A stretch of DNA of 64,000 nucleotides from Acanthacorydalis orientalis (GCA_034766995.1 CM068313.1:12344012-12408011), one strand, 5' to 3'; positions 35,809 through 50,137 are shown, counted from the first letter of the stretch. Notes: generated by a model not told the origin, from the letters alone. A program made the numbers and translations.

Positions 35809-36569
35809 TTATTCGCGTCGTAAGTTATCTAAACGTGCCTGTAAATCTGCATCGGCATCCGACATTGGTGTTGTATTTCCACCACCTCCTGTAGCACCAA
35901 TTGCAACAGGTGTTTTTGCAGCACCAGTAGTAAGGGCTCCACCAGCTTGAGGTAATCCTGATAACTGATCATTTAATTGAAGGCCTAACTCATCAAGAAC
36001 TTGATTTACTACTGTGTCAGTTTCTTCTTCATCATCATCTTCACCCATTGCATCATCAATAGCATCATTCATCATTTCTTCTTTCATGTCCATTATTTCA
36101 GATTGCTTTTCAAATTCAGCTAAAATTCTCTGTATTTGTGGCATATTAAGTTGTCGGTTCATACTTTGCATGGCTTTAGTAACACCTTTCATTGCTTGAG
36201 CCATTGCATTTTGAGATCTAAGAGTCTGAATTTTCAATGAAACAGCTTGAATGTTAGCTTTCATTAACATAAATTTCTTTTCATAACGACGCGTTCGCAC
36301 TAGATCTTTTGCCATTATTTTCACTGCATCCTACAATAAAAATCATACGGACATTTCAGTAACTGATATGATACAGTTGGCTAGAAAATAAGTTATGTTA
36401 CCATTTGGCCTTCTTTTGCAAGTTTTTTAATATCAGCAATAATTTTCTTTTCTTGCTGTTCCATTCTCTGTTTTTCCCGATCAAGATCCCGCATTGCTTT
36501 ATTTAATGCACGTTGATTTTTCCGTAACATCTCCTCTGGAGTGAGTCGTTTTCCCAATAACCATTCCAT
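35809..36569 (-). CDS. CHMP2A: ESCRT-III subunit CHMP2A (Vps2)
   Basis: Two exons, 36569-36402 and 36330-35809 (229 aa; human CHMP2A is 222 aa). It starts MEWLLGKRLTPEEMLRKNQR, the membrane-associating basic N-terminus of Vps2/CHMP2, and continues through the Snf7 helical core (DAVKIMAKDLVRTRRYEKKF, NAMAQAMKGVTKAMQSMNRQ). An acidic linker (MGEDDDEEETDTVVNQVLDE) follows, and the C-terminal MIT-interacting motif reads DADLQARLDNLRRE, which recruits Vps4. The protein acts with CHMP3/CHMP4 in multivesicular body formation, cytokinetic abscission and membrane repair. The 71-bp intron falls at phase 0. The gene is head-to-head with the GH27 gene. Confidence 0.97.
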
Positions 36570-37266
36570 ATTTGTTGTTAATTTCTAAATTACTATATGT
36601 ACAAATAATTATATATGTATATAAACAATTCAACAATGTTTTTAGATTTAATAATTAATGTTAAGGCTTTGTAAAATATAACTTGCAGGTTACTTTAACT
36701 TATTTAAAATTATTTCACAATATACAGTGTACTCATTACTAAAAAAAATAAGTTTAATGTTTATTTTTTATTAATTGCTAATCTTGTAACCATTCCTTTT
36801 ATTTTTTTCCTGGAATTTTCACTTTGACGTCAAATGTCAAAATAGTACAAACACAAAATCATAAAAAATTCTAGATACGTCAAATAAACGTCAAAATTTA
36901 TTTAAGGAAAATAGTTGATCTGCAAAATTTAAATGTCCACCATATAAAAATAAATTTAAAATGTAAGTAATATTTAAAATATACACTAAAATAAAATGTA
37001 TATCGTTAAAAAAAATTAAAATTTTATTATCGGCATAAAATGAACTAATGGAGGTATGAAATGACTATATAGGCATAGGATTACATTCTTGCGATTTAAA
37101 TAAATCAATTGTTACTACTGGCCCTACTGGCTGATGAAACAACAAAAGATATTCAATTCTTGTTTGAAATTTGTATTTGTATTCATTTGTATGTTTTTGT
37201 TACTTATATTTTACAACCGGTTTTATTTTATTTTTTACTGCATATTATACGTACAAACATACATAC

Positions 37267-37337
<71 letters not shown>

Positions 37338-37370
37338 TATGAATACTGAAAAGATTTATTTATTGTAATA

Positions 37371-37463
<93 letters not shown>

Positions 37464-37850
37464 CATTATATATCGTCTACATAAATAATTTATTTAAAGT
37501 CAGTAAGAAATAGTTTTGTCGTATCAAATTCAGTGAAAATTAAATAAAGTAATATACACTTTTTGAAATTCTAAATGAAATGTCTATTCTTGTCAATTTA
37601 TGAAATAATAAATTTGAACATATATAGGTCATTGGGTGAAAGTGAGAACATGTAGTGTCAATGTTGGATTTATTTGTCTTGTAGAGGGGTGAAAGATATA
37701 GTGGAGATTACTGTTGATACTTCCAGTCTCTCACAGTTGATTGCGTAAAGTTGGTTAGACTAGTCACTATATTAACAATTGTTTCGCGAAAACATTTATT
37801 TTCTCTTTCGTTTGAATGTGTCCATTGTCATAGATGTGGCAACAATATTT
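36570..37850. other. CHMP2A upstream region and divergent spacer with two very long TA tracts
   Basis: Contains the CHMP2A promoter, TA arrays at 37268-37335 and 37375-37461 separated by about 40 bp, and the upstream part of the GH27 promoter. No coding sequence; the isoleucine/tyrosine frames at 37109-37368 are artefacts. Confidence 0.55.
36823..36895. promoter_or_regulatory. Cluster of ACGTCAAA motifs upstream of CHMP2A
   Basis: A perfect 12-bp palindrome TTTGACGTCAAA (36823-36834) contains the CRE core TGACGTCA. ACGTCAAA recurs at 36877-36884 and 36888-36895, and ATGTCAAA follows the palindrome directly. The cluster lies 250-330 bp before the CHMP2A start codon. It is a plausible bZIP (CREB/ATF) site. 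Confidence 0.4.
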
Positions 37851-37992
37851 TTTAACAACGCGCACAATACTGGTCTCTGTGAATACGAATTTGAAAATGC
37901 ATGGTCAGTGTTTCTTCTTCCGTTCTAACTGAAAATCAAGAAAAAATCCAGTGTTTTTTCTCGCATTATTTTTTTTACGTTTGAAATTTAAG
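37851..37992 (+). other. Probable non-coding first exon of the GH27 gene
   Basis: The donor AAG/GTAAAT at 37992/37993 pairs with the acceptor CTGCAG ending at 38358, giving a 366-bp leader intron and a second exon containing the ATG at 38400. The left boundary is a guess. Confidence 0.35.
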
Positions 37993-38399
37993 GTAAATAT
38001 AAACTTGTTTATATGATTATTAGTAAAGATAAAATAAGTTAAATCCGCGAAATTAAATTAAAACACTGTGCATTACGAACAATAAAGTACAAAGAAGTAA
38101 TAAAAAAATACAGCAATTATTATCATATTAAAGAACATGTTTTTTTTATATATATAATTTTATTTTATTAAAATAGTTGTAAATATTATATTGTATTTTG
38201 TTAATTGAAATTTAATTGAGGCTTTGTTAGTGAATTATTTAAATTTTGTATATTAATGACTTCAATTAGTATATTTAACGCATTAGTGTACTAAAAAGAG
38301 TGAATTAAAATTATTTTTTAAACAAAAACTTGATTTTTAAATATTTTTTTTTCTGCAGATCAATAATATTTCGTATTGTTTACGTATACATATATAAAT

Positions 38400-38554
38400 A
38401 TGTTTTTAAAATGGTATTTTTTATTGAGTCTGGTGATTATAAATGTTTTTGCACTGGATAATGGATTAGCTCGTACACCTCCGATGGGATGGTTGGCATG
38501 GGAACGATTTCGTTGTAATACCGACTGTAAAAATGATCCAGATAATTGTATAAG
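38400..38554 (+). CDS. GH27 alpha-galactosidase / alpha-N-acetylgalactosaminidase, first coding exon only
   Basis: 51 codons plus two bases, from the ATG at 38400 to a GTAAGA donor at 38555. A hydrophobic signal peptide ([14 protein letters not shown]) is followed by [20 protein letters not shown] and [12 protein letters not shown], the conserved start of mature GH27 enzymes (lysosomal NAGA/GLA type). The phase-2 end (AG) fits the usual CIS(E) continuation. These enzymes remove terminal alpha-linked Gal/GalNAc in the lysosome or as secreted hydrolases. The catalytic domain is not found: I saw no downstream exon with the DDCW, YQDYG or catalytic Asp regions before the window ends. The gene therefore either has an intron of at least 25 kb or is truncated here. 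Confidence 0.85.
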
Positions 38555-40120
38555 GTAAGAAAATATATTTTTCAAATTTAAAATTTTTATTATATGAGGA
38601 CGATATGGCAATTGAATGACTAGTAAATAGAGTTTTACTGAAAAGTAAAAAAATATATATTTAAATTACAGACCAAATATATTTCCTAACCGCGAAAAAC
38701 AGTATGTGTCCTTTATTGCTAAGAAAATAATCGTTCAAGAGTTTTGATCTTAGGAACCATAGATAGAGACTTATAAATGTTTTAAAATAACTGATATAAG
38801 CAAAACACTTGTATATGGTTTATAATTATATAATTTTAATTTTAAAGGGTTGTAATTATATATGTTCATAACATATACAGCAGTGGCTAAATCGTATCAT
38901 TACTTTAATATTACAAAAGTAATGAAAGAAATAACATTTTTTTTAGAAAATGCTATTTGAAATGATTTTTCAATGTTTTATCGACTTTCTTTTTGTCTTT
39001 ATTACAGTTAAAATCCTTTTTCTTGTATACTTCAGACATTTTTTTTGAGTTTTGCATGGTTTAATTTTTATTATTCTTGTCGTAATAGTAGTTGCGTTCT
39101 ATAAAGATAAAATTCTACGATGTTTGGTCTTTCTTTCTTAAAATACACCGCAGATTCTCTGTTTGATTAATTGTAAATTCAACTGATTGAGCAAACCACT
39201 TCAAAATCTTTATGTTGTTATTTGCAAATCAGTTTTTTTTTATTTGTAATCTGGCATAGTTTAATGTCCTGCTGGAATAGGCAACAAAATAAATATAAAT
39301 ATTCGATTATTATTGTTAATCTGCTATGCGTTCTTTATACATAATTATTTAATTACAATCATTGATAATTGAAATTATTGTAAAAATCAAGAACTCAAGA
39401 GTGAGGCTTCAAGGATTATAATGAAATAATTATAAATAATGACAAAAAAACTGTTTTGCAAAAGAGGTCCATAAATTTGTATATAGATTCAAGAACAGAA
39501 AATGAATAAAAAAGTGTAATAAACTTGTAATCTCTGACGTTCCATTAAAGAGATGTAGTATATTTTACTTTCCTCATTTGATAGAAATATTTTTGTACGT
39601 GATTATACTATGAGTAGACTAATTTTATTTAAAAATGTGATATTTGAGTAAATAAATGCAGGACCTGAAATACATTTACAATAAATACTCAAATGTTTCT
39701 TTCTTTGCAAGCAGGATTGTTAAGAGAAGAGCAGGAATGTTTGTTATTTCGTTACTTTTTGTAAAGTCAAATTGAAGCTTTTATTTGAGAAGGAGACTGG
39801 GCATTTTGAATATTTACTATAAATTTATTTACGCTCTATGCTTACTTTATACTTTTTGAAAATAAATATCAAAGACAACAAGGTTTTAGCATGAGAGGAA
39901 TAAAAAATATTTTAAGTTTTTTCATAGGCCGTTTAAGACTTTGTGAGACACAGTATATATATATATATATATATATATATTTCTTGTAATTTTTTACATT
40001 CACAAAAATCATGGTTATACAGCGAAATTTTTAATTTCACAATCGACAATAAAATGTTTGTATTTATACATTTGCACCTAATTGATCGTATGCAAATATC
40101 ATAAAACTAGACTCTAAATG

Positions 40121-40187
<67 letters not shown>

Positions 40188-40690
40188 GTATATATATATA
40201 AATGCGTTAGTTTATTTTATAGTAATTAAACACGTGGCTCTTTATAAGAAAATAACATATTTAGAAATAAATTTCTCATATTTTTGTAATAATTCAACAA
40301 TGCGTGCAATCATTGTGCAGAAATATTACTGATACGTTATTTATTTATTATTACATAAGATTGACATATCCTGTCAAATGCACGAATGTGTGATTTTCTT
40401 ATTCACTTGGCTATTTCATTTGTGAATGCGTTCTTATAATTATTTTCTTCATTTAATTTTTTATAAAATGTAAATTTTTTATACTACAACGAATACAAAT
40501 ATAATACAAAGTATCATTTATGAAAATTGGGTATTTGCTACAAAAAAATGTGGAATTTTTTAATAAATTAAAAATTAAATAACTAAGACTAATCAACATA
40601 TTTTAATATCCGCATTCATTAACTAAATATTAATTTCAATATTAAGTTAATGATTATATTCATTTTAATATAATCGTTATTTTTTCTTAG

Positions 40691-40754
<64 letters not shown>

Positions 40755-42446
40755 TGTCTTTGATATTTTTTTTCTTAAATGTTAATTAGATATTAAAATA
40801 ATACAATGAACTTAAACGAGTATTTTTTCAGTGTAAAAGATTTTTTCTTTAATTGATTTTATCAGTATCAAGAATCGTAAAATAAATTTACATTAAAATG
40901 CGACAATTGTTGTGTGTGGTGCTCCTGATTAACAATGGTAAACACAATTTTGCTGTATTGTTTTCAAGGTTGTTTTTACTGTCTTAGACAGGCGATTCGC
41001 ATAATAATGAATGAAAACGTATGCCTTAATTAACAAATCGTTGCAAAGATTTATTTCATGATTGCGTGTATATCGTAACGTATGGAGCAATTCCGCATAA
41101 TTTTATATTAGTGTATGTATAAAAAGGACAAAAATGTAATTCATTATTTCACTAAAAAATATTATTTCTCGAATTGGCAATCGTACTATTTTAAATTAGT
41201 ATTCGATAATATAATTAATTTTAATTGTCAAGATTTTTATTTTAATGTTGATTACCCCTTTATTATTAAACACTTTTGTACATAGTGATTTAAAATGAAT
41301 TTATAAGATATATAAAGTTTTTCTTTAAAAAAATAATAATACTCCAAATACGACTAACTAACTTTTACTTTTTAAAATATTCGATCATTACTTATATTGT
41401 CTTTATTTAGATTGTGATATAAATTAATAGTGAATGTGGCTCTATATGTTTTTTTTTATAATTTAATTTAAATAAGCAATTAAACGGATCTTCGCTCACT
41501 TTCTAAGATGTATTCTATATATTTATGCGTAAATGCTAAAAAATAAATGTAAACCATGCCAACTAGACAGCTCAGAAATATGTACATTCATTTATTTATA
41601 TAATATTTCGAAGACGACATTCAGTATTTTAATTTGTAATAAAAAACGATCTATAAACACCACAAACGATAAAAGTAAGTGCACAAAATTCCCTTTCTAA
41701 TTTGAATTTATAATAGTAGTCACCGTTTTTTTTTCTCAATAACATTGAAGATTTAATCAAATCTGTATTTGTAACGATTTTTTTTATTAATATGTATGAA
41801 TGGAACTGCAATTTACATATTTATAAAATGAAGGTGTCGTAAGGTAAACCTTGTAATTATTTTGCATCTTTAATCTTTTTTATATGTGTAAATTTGCAAA
41901 TAGAACCAAAAAGGATTTATTTTAGGGTATATTTTTTTATTGAAATCTCATATTATTCGTTTTAGTATTTATGGAGTATTATTAAGAGTAGTTCTTTTTT
42001 TTAAAAAAAAGAACATTAATATAGACAGTTGCGAATATTACATGATATTTTTTAGACATTTTAATCGTAGCTATTGATTATAAAATCACGTGTTATTTTA
42101 TCAAAAACACACATGCAACCGTGAACAAAATTATAGCACAATAATATATATTTATAATTAATATTATACTTTTTTATTTCTAAGTGAAAATTAATGAAAC
42201 GAGTATTTCTTTATTGAAATCATAATTACTTTATTATGTTCCCGTTGTTATATAGTTTTTTTTCGACTGAATTCTGATACGACCGATTTAGGACCGTAGA
42301 ATGACTCTTAGGTCCTAAAAGCATTTAAAATTTATTATACATCAAGTTATCAGATGATTCGAGCATCGAAACCGGTCATATAATATTCCAAGAGATAAAT
42401 CCAAAAAGAATATTTTTCAACTATTTTATTTAATTTTGTAAATTTA
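38555..42446. other. Start of the 25-kb exon-free region
   Basis: No exon or gene recognised. TA tracts lie at 39954-39981, 40123-40200 and 40693-40750. The minus-strand frame at 41629-41811 and similar short frames have no recognisable content. Confidence 0.5.
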
Positions 42447-42997
42447 TTAGGTTGGTAGAAAAATAATTTCGGTTTATTACCTTCAAATTCATATATTTTT
42501 TTTTTAATTTAAGTGGTCTAAAACTGTTAGATTACTAACGCCTAACTTTTGCGCAAGCTCTCGAATTGTTGTACGTGGTTCTGATTTAACTTACGTATTC
42601 AGGTGGTCGTTATGAACTGAAGAAGGACGCCACGACCTTCTTCATTTTCAAGGCTTTCGTCTCAATACGAAATTTTTGGAACCGCCATTGCGACGTACGT
42701 TCCTTAACAGTACCCACACCAAAAAGCATCGTTTAGTTTAAGAGCAGTTTCTGCTGCTTTATCATCAATTTTAAACTAATACAAAAAATGCTCTTATTTG
42801 CTTCTTTTCCATCTTTAATTCAATAGCCCACTTTGAAGTAAAATTAATAATAAAATCAAAGTCGATATTACCACTATACAGACCGAAAAATGCACTTTAA
42901 AATGATATTAACATGAACACGATGAAATGACACTTTCATTGAAAACAAGGTCAGAATTCAGAAAATAAAAACCTCAATTATTTTTCTAGTAATCCAA
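42447..42997 (-). mobile_element. Internally deleted mariner, Hsmar1/mellifera-like
   Basis: A 551-bp element with ends TTAGGTTGGTAGAAAAATAA (left) and, on the other strand, TTGGATTACTAGAAAAATAA (right), flanked by TA (42445-42446, 42998-42999). On the minus strand from the ATG at 42812 the DNA-binding N-terminus of a transposase is readable: EKKQIRAFFVL, KAAETALKLNDAF, GTVKERTSQWRFQKF, TTIRELAQKLGVSNLTVL. It resembles the Hsmar1/mellifera branch and is distinct from the other two mariners here. The catalytic domain is missing and frameshifts and stops are present. Confidence 0.85.
42515..42812 (-). pseudogene. Mariner transposase N-terminal pseudogene
   Basis: Remnant of the helix-turn-helix DNA-binding region only. 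At least two frame disruptions and stop codons occur (one just before RPPEYV), and the DDD/E catalytic core is absent through internal deletion. Confidence 0.8.
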
Positions 42998-44658
42998 TAT
43001 TATATATTATTCTTACAAAAAATTAAAGTAAAAAAATATGTAAAAATAAATTGATAACAAATGAAAAGAATGAATTACACAAATTTATTTGTATATCTTT
43101 CAATCACTCGGTAAATTTATAAAGAGAAGAAAGGACATGTTAATAATATTTTTATTAATAATTTAATGTGTTTTATTATGCATTAATTAGATACATGAAG
43201 CTTATGTTTACCAGGAAAAATAAAATATATAGACTGTATTGTAAACAATGCCAAATTAATGCTATAGAAAGAAACTTTATAATATTTTTTTTGTCTGTAT
43301 AAGTCATTAAGAATAATGAATAAGAATACAAATATATATATATATATACATTTAATTAATCAATTAATTAATTCTGCATCACAGTGAGAAATAATTTGAA
43401 CTTTCATTCAAGTTCACGAACCCACTACATTATACTAATAATAAATATCTTGACAGTTATGCCGAAATATTTATTTAATATTGTAATATCTTTTATTTGT
43501 TCATTACTGTTAAATCTAATGCAAACACATTTGGCGTTCAAGTGCATAATAATATCTATGTAAATATTATCTACTGGTCATTATCTATTGAAATTTCAAC
43601 GGGTACTTATTATAGTACATTTGTATTCAATCTAGAATATTTTGCAATAAAACTAATTCGTCTCAACAAGTTTTATTTCTTTAAAATGTTATTTCTATAT
43701 CTTTATCTTTATATATATACATATAAAAGTACCATTTATCATTTCGGCAATAGTTTTTATCCAGATGTGGAACAGTACTAGTATTAGTAATAAGTTGTAC
43801 ATATTTTTCTTACCTGAAGTGGAATTAAAAATCACTGTGTAACTTATCATTTTTAAATTTTAAGTTACCAAATTTAAACTCTCATGTTTATTAATATTGA
43901 AAAATTATATTAATCACAAAAATGTTATATATTAATGTTATTGATCATTTTTGATAATTGGTAATGCTATTATCTTCTAAGCGTCAGGGTACGGAAAAAA
44001 CTGATTTTTTTACTTACCTATTTCTTTACTTAGGTCTGACTAGCTATAATAAAAATCGATTGTAAATCATGTTTGCGAGAGAAGGTTATGATTACTAACT
44101 AAACAAACGAGTGTCTATCATTGGACCACCTATAACCAACCCATGGTCCGCAGACCACAGGCTGAGAAATATATTTCTATATAAATCATGATGTCATTAT
44201 TCGCTTATTTTAATCAAACTTTAAGTCATGACTACTAAAAATTACGTGTGAGCAACCTAAGCAATGATAATTACAAATATATCTATTATTACCAATCCAA
44301 GTTGTTGATAATTCTGTACCGTGCATTGACATTAATGACACGTACTTTAATACAAAAAATATAGTTGATAAAAACATTGTGTGTATTTGCATGCATGCCT
44401 GTTTGTATGTAGTATGTATGTATACATGTATGATGTAAATATCAAAAGTACATACCTTAGTCGTTTTCATATTAACACCATGAATAATTAGTAAAATATT
44501 CAACGTTAATATGACTTAAAAAGAAATTTTTACTTCTATGCAATAAAAAGAATGCATTTTTTAACAATACACTTCATTAAAAAGCAATAAAATACTGCTG
44601 AGTGTTTTTTATAAGCAGTTATGAAATTGTAGGTAACATGTGTTCTGTTATATATGTA

Positions 44659-44737
<79 letters not shown>

Positions 44738-45745
44738 GCACCCACTTTATATACGTTCAACAATGTCTGAATGGCAGGTAAAAATTAACGCTGATTTTAA
44801 TTTCCTATTATCAAAATTCTTATAATGAATGTATGTATATAATTCACAGAATGAAGATGTTAACATCGGATGTTTAATAATATAACTCGAGCATATGATA
44901 CTATCAAATTATATTTATACGCATAAATCATTTAAAACGTGCTGAAATGTTGTTTACATCTTATTCTCTTCTCTATAATTATTAACAATGTCATCATATG
45001 ATATTATATAAATGTAGGATTGGTTTAAGGTGGTTATGAACGAGGAGTGCCTTGAAATCATGGGCTACAGGTGTACATGGCTGCATGGCTACGAGTCTTT
45101 AATTTCTTGTATTTGTTTCAAAACATGTTCATTATTAAAAAGAGATTTTCAAGATAGTTTCGTATACTTTTTATAGGATTTGACGAACGAACATAGAGTT
45201 ACCTGTGCGTATTCAAACATTTTTAACACATGAAAACTCATATTATTTTCTTTTTCGATTGATATAGTTGATCTTCAAGTTGGCTGAGACGGAGAAACTC
45301 TGATCTACTTTTAATCAAATAATTGAGAACGAAAACCTTTTTATTATACTTTAAACGTTTTAAACAATTAATTTGAATATATTTCGTACAAATAAAGTAA
45401 CAATTCCGGTTAACAACACTAATTTGAAATGTTGATTATAATAATTTTGTTTTTACTATTAATGTGAATTCTGTGTGTATTTTTTATTTGCTGTTTCACG
45501 ATGAATTAGCACTAAAACAGGAAAACTTACAAAGGAATAACAAATATTATAAAAGAGTATAGATAATTTGTAGATAAAAAGCAAATGAAATTCATAAAAT
45601 TCACTTTTTTCTTAATATACAATTGTAATTTTATATAAAAGGCACACTTTCGTTGTACATTTCGTTGTAAATTTAGATTACATTTAATGCTGTAAGATTA
45701 ATTTGCATTTATAATTTTTCTTTAAAAATTGTTTTCGTTTCAAAA

Positions 45746-45747
<2 letters not shown>

Positions 45748-45840
<93 letters not shown>
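45748..45840. repeat. Long (TA)n microsatellite, about 90 bp
   Basis: The longest uninterrupted TA array in the window together with 37375-37461. Such arrays can extrude as cruciforms and are often mis-sized in assemblies. Confidence 0.9.
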
Positions 45841-45841
<1 letters not shown>

Positions 45842-46143
45842 TTTGAGTATCTGTTGAATAAAGGCCTCTTTTAATTTAAAATAATTAATTCACTGTTTTT
45901 CTTTTTCAGTACATTTTAAGACATCCTCATTGGCTCATCTGTTCGTTTCTCTCTTCCATAGTCTTCTTATATTTATTATTTACAACCCAATTATTTTTTT
46001 TGTTTATTCATTGTCTTCTATTATTGAAATATGTCTTACCTATTCCTATTTAAATGTTTTATATCCGTTCAATTAATTGCTTGTCTTCTTTCTGTTATTC
46101 CTAACATATATTACCTCATATTTCTCTGTAAAGTTTGAGACCT

Positions 46144-46194
<51 letters not shown>

Positions 46195-46659
46195 TGTATA
46201 TATGTGTATGTATAAGTAAGTGTGTAACACGTGAAACATCTCATGAATATATAATTTTCAAACAATTCTATAAACATGTTTGATTCGAAATTTAATTTAC
46301 ATACACATATGACACTTTTTAACCTTTTCTTTATAAACTGTCATCGATTAATATCTCGTACGTTAACAGCATAAAAAATATTATTATCAAGTCAGCCTTG
46401 AAATAGTAATTTATAATTTGAAAGATTTCGACGTTATTTTTTTCATCAGGACATTATTAAATATATTTATTTAATTATCATACAGTAATTATATGCGAGA
46501 TTTAAAAAGTGTGTTTTTATAATACTTTTATGCTTTCGTTTTTAGTAGATTTAATTAAAGTATTATGGTGGCAAAAGAAATGTCAACGTCACATAATCTA
46601 TGGAAAACATCAAGGTCAGTCCGAAATTAATGAATTCTATGAATTTGTGAAATACACAC

Positions 46660-46717
<58 letters not shown>

Positions 46718-47874
46718 TACGAAATATTTGCCATTATTTTTACATCATTATGCAATTTTAGATAAATGAATGTAATTATTTTAATATAAAAATATATATT
46801 GTATTTTCTTTATTTTCGATTTCATTACACCTATTATTTATATTGTGTACTTGAGGCCTGCGATTTTGGTTTCTGTTAAAACCAGTTTCAACTTGCTATT
46901 GCTTTTCAAATAGTCTATTCCTTAACCGTTTTAGTTCGCACTATTTATAAGTTATATCGAAAAGTGTCACTACATCGAGTCGCGATGCTCAATTGATCGT
47001 TCGCCCGGATTCTGTTGTAACGCTGAAGCTGCTTCTCCTAATCGCCTTCTTTTAAATACACAAACCACACAAACCACATAATAAATAAACACTATTCAGT
47101 AAGATTTTTGTAATGACCTCTGGCACTCAAACGGTTAATGCCTATACTAATTAGGCCGAGAATTATTTTAGATTGCAAAAAGGAAAGCTACTAAAGAAAG
47201 CCTTTCTTAATATATATTTATTTTTGGAATGCATCCTGTGCAACAATTTATTATTTCCTTTAATACATTAGTAAACTATTCATATTAATTGTTATCTCGA
47301 TTTTCTGAACGTAAACTTACTAGTAACAGGAGTGTTCCTTAGTAAAGGAATGTTCCTTCATAAGATCAGCCTATCTTTAGACATTTTTATTTAAATTTTA
47401 TACGCAGACGATAAATAAACTGCAATTAGATTACTATGAATAACTGAAAAATGTAAATCAATTGTAATAGATAATAAAAATAACAAATAGAAAAATATAA
47501 CATGAAGAGCAATATTTTATTTTAAAATACACAGACAATAAGTAAACTCGAAAACGTGAATTAATTAAATTAAAACATGTTCATTTTTTTGAAGAAGAGC
47601 TTACAAAAATAAAGTTGTTTTACTTTTAATGTATATATTTAGTTGAAATTCATTAAATTATAAAATATCATGTGGCTTTTATATATTTAGTAATTAAATT
47701 TAAAAAAGTATATAAATTATTATTTGTCGATTGCAAATGTTTGGCTATTAATGCCTTTTTTACAATCTATAGAAAATATTAATGTCAAAAAGATATTTTT
47801 TTGTTCTATAACGAAATTTGTTACTTTTTGATAATAAGAAATGTTCACGTTTACAAAAGTTTTTTTTATTAGAC

Positions 47875-47912
47875 GTCCTTGAAGAAAAAATTAAAAAAAT
47901 GTCTTCAAGGAC
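47875..47912. repeat. Perfect 11-bp stem hairpin
   Basis: GTCCTTGAAGA at 47875-47885 and TCTTCAAGGAC at 47902-47912 with a 16-nt A-rich loop. Confidence 0.6.
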
Positions 47913-48310
47913 CCTTAGAAAAACGTTTTAGGTCTTTCGAGTTTTCATGAGTGTACTTTTTTAAACTAATTATTTATATCCGGTTTAATAATATATATTA
48001 TTCTTTGGTTATTATACATTCTTAAAAAACCAGTAGTAATAATTTAATTTTTCATAAATAAAATTCTTACAAGCAATATTTATTAAATGAAATACTACTT
48101 TTTTATGTTATTTAAATTTAACCAGCTGTTTATGATACCATCTTTCGCTAATAATTAAGTATTTAAACATGTTTCCAATAAGTTAATAAGAGCATACGAT
48201 CAGTACTATTAATGGAGGCCGGCAAACGGGATACTCGCTTCAGGCAAGAATCATCAAACCGTCTATGTAACAAAAAAAATGTTAACGTTTTTTAACACTG
48301 AATTTGCGCT

Positions 48311-48357
48311 ATAGAAAAGGCACTTGAAATGTTAACGCAATTTCAAGTGCTTTCTAT
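48311..48357. repeat. 18-bp stem hairpin with a small bulge
   Basis: Arm 48311-48330 pairs with 48340-48357 (ATTTCAAGTGCTTTCTAT) except for two extra bases, around a 9-nt loop. It is too short for a canonical pre-miRNA. Function unknown. Confidence 0.55.
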
Positions 48358-48697
48358 TAATACAACACACATATTTCATTTTTAATGAGTTTAGTCGAGT
48401 TGTTTTTTCGAGAAATGCGTTGGTATCTTTTTGGATGAATTTATGATATTGTTTAATTCGTGTTATGCTAATTTTTTAGTAAAATTTTAAGATTAGTATT
48501 TAGTAACTTCTTTCAGTATTATATATTATTTAGTATAATGACAACTGGTTAATAATTTGATATATTTGTAGAAAAATTTTATTGTAAAATGAATTAGGAC
48601 ATATTGAATTTTTCGTATATTTGTTCAAAAATAATTTATCAAAATCTATTTTTTAATCTAGCAAACAGAAATAATTATAAATATATATAAAATAATA

Positions 48698-48738
<41 letters not shown>

Positions 48739-49343
48739 ATGTGTGTGTGTATACATATTGAGTGTATATTTAGAATATCACGATATGTCAATAATATATA
48801 ACAATTAACTAACTTAGTCATTGCAACGAGTAGGCACCGCCCTACTGAAGGTGACTCAATATATTCTGTAAATATTCTATTATATGACATACTTACCAAA
48901 AATATTTGCAATATGCATTTAAACGTATTTTTAATATACATATATCATAAATAAAATTTTGTCTTATTTATTATAATACTTTTTTATTATTTTTAGTATT
49001 CATTTTTTTGCGGCGATTTTTATTTCTCATTACTGTAAAAACCAGAATTATTAATTAAATTTATTGATGTCTAATGTCAAATTGTATAAAAAGTGTATAT
49101 GCAGTAATACTGTTGAAGTATTTGTGTATTAATTTCAAAAAAAGTAAATTCGAAATATGTAAATTGAAAAAGATCATTTCATTTGAATTATTGGCTGGTA
49201 CTGAAATCAATAATTGACTATAAAATAAAAATGTACGTGGAGAAATTATTAAAAGAAACTTAGAATGCCCAACCATGAGCTAAATTGAAACTCACGAAGG
49301 TCGAAAACGGTGAACAAATAGTGACTGTTACAATTCTAGATTT

Positions 49344-49411
<68 letters not shown>

Positions 49412-49582
49412 TTAATCATAGCAGCCAGTTAGATATTTATAGATAGTTGTAATGCAGTGTAAAACATGTACCAATGATTACTTAAACGTTTATATCTTTA
49501 TAGGGAGTGATATTCGTGTGAGTTTTTAAATTTTCTGAGAAATTAAGCTTAAAATAACTTTCAAATTAAACGGATGAATGGC

Positions 49583-49613
<31 letters not shown>

Positions 49614-50096
49614 TAAGATAAAAATCTGTTCGAATTCATTACAATTTTTATTATTATATTTTTAACTTTAGTTTATTTTCGTATCCATTCAGTTTTCCAT
49701 TAACTCTTTTTATAATAACATTTTTCATTCATTCATTAATTCTTCTTATAATACAACTTTTAATACCATCTTTCATTGATTTTTTGTGAATTTTAGAGTC
49801 AATGGATTATTTTGGCACTCAATACTCATGTTTCACTTTTGATGATAATGTCTAATAGAATATTTTTTAACCTAGTGCCTCCAGTTTGAATATTAAAACT
49901 TTTTTAAAAATAAAGTATTATAATTTAGTAAAATTCGATTTAAATAAACATATTTGAATTGTCCTACTGGACTTAAGTCCATTGAGTCACGTGTGTAGTA
50001 ATCTGTTACAATTAGTTTCGAATCTTCAGTCATCTTCATTAGCTTGCTGATTTCTTTAATACTTAACTTTTTTTATATTCATTTTATTCTAATATG

Positions 50097-50137
<41 letters not shown>

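Noticed and set aside
44140..44170. GGTCCGCAGACCACAGGCTGAGAAA, reminiscent of a hAT end
   Set aside because: No partner end or target duplication found nearby; too short to call.
46509..46769. 86-codon frame containing IKVLWWQKKCQRH before a TA tract
   Set aside because: Briefly considered as a GH27 or transposon exon, but it has none of the conserved motifs and no convincing splice sites.
48002..48045. TTCTTTGGTTAT, resembling the start of miR-9
   Set aside because: The match stops after 11 bases and I see no complementary arm forming a hairpin.
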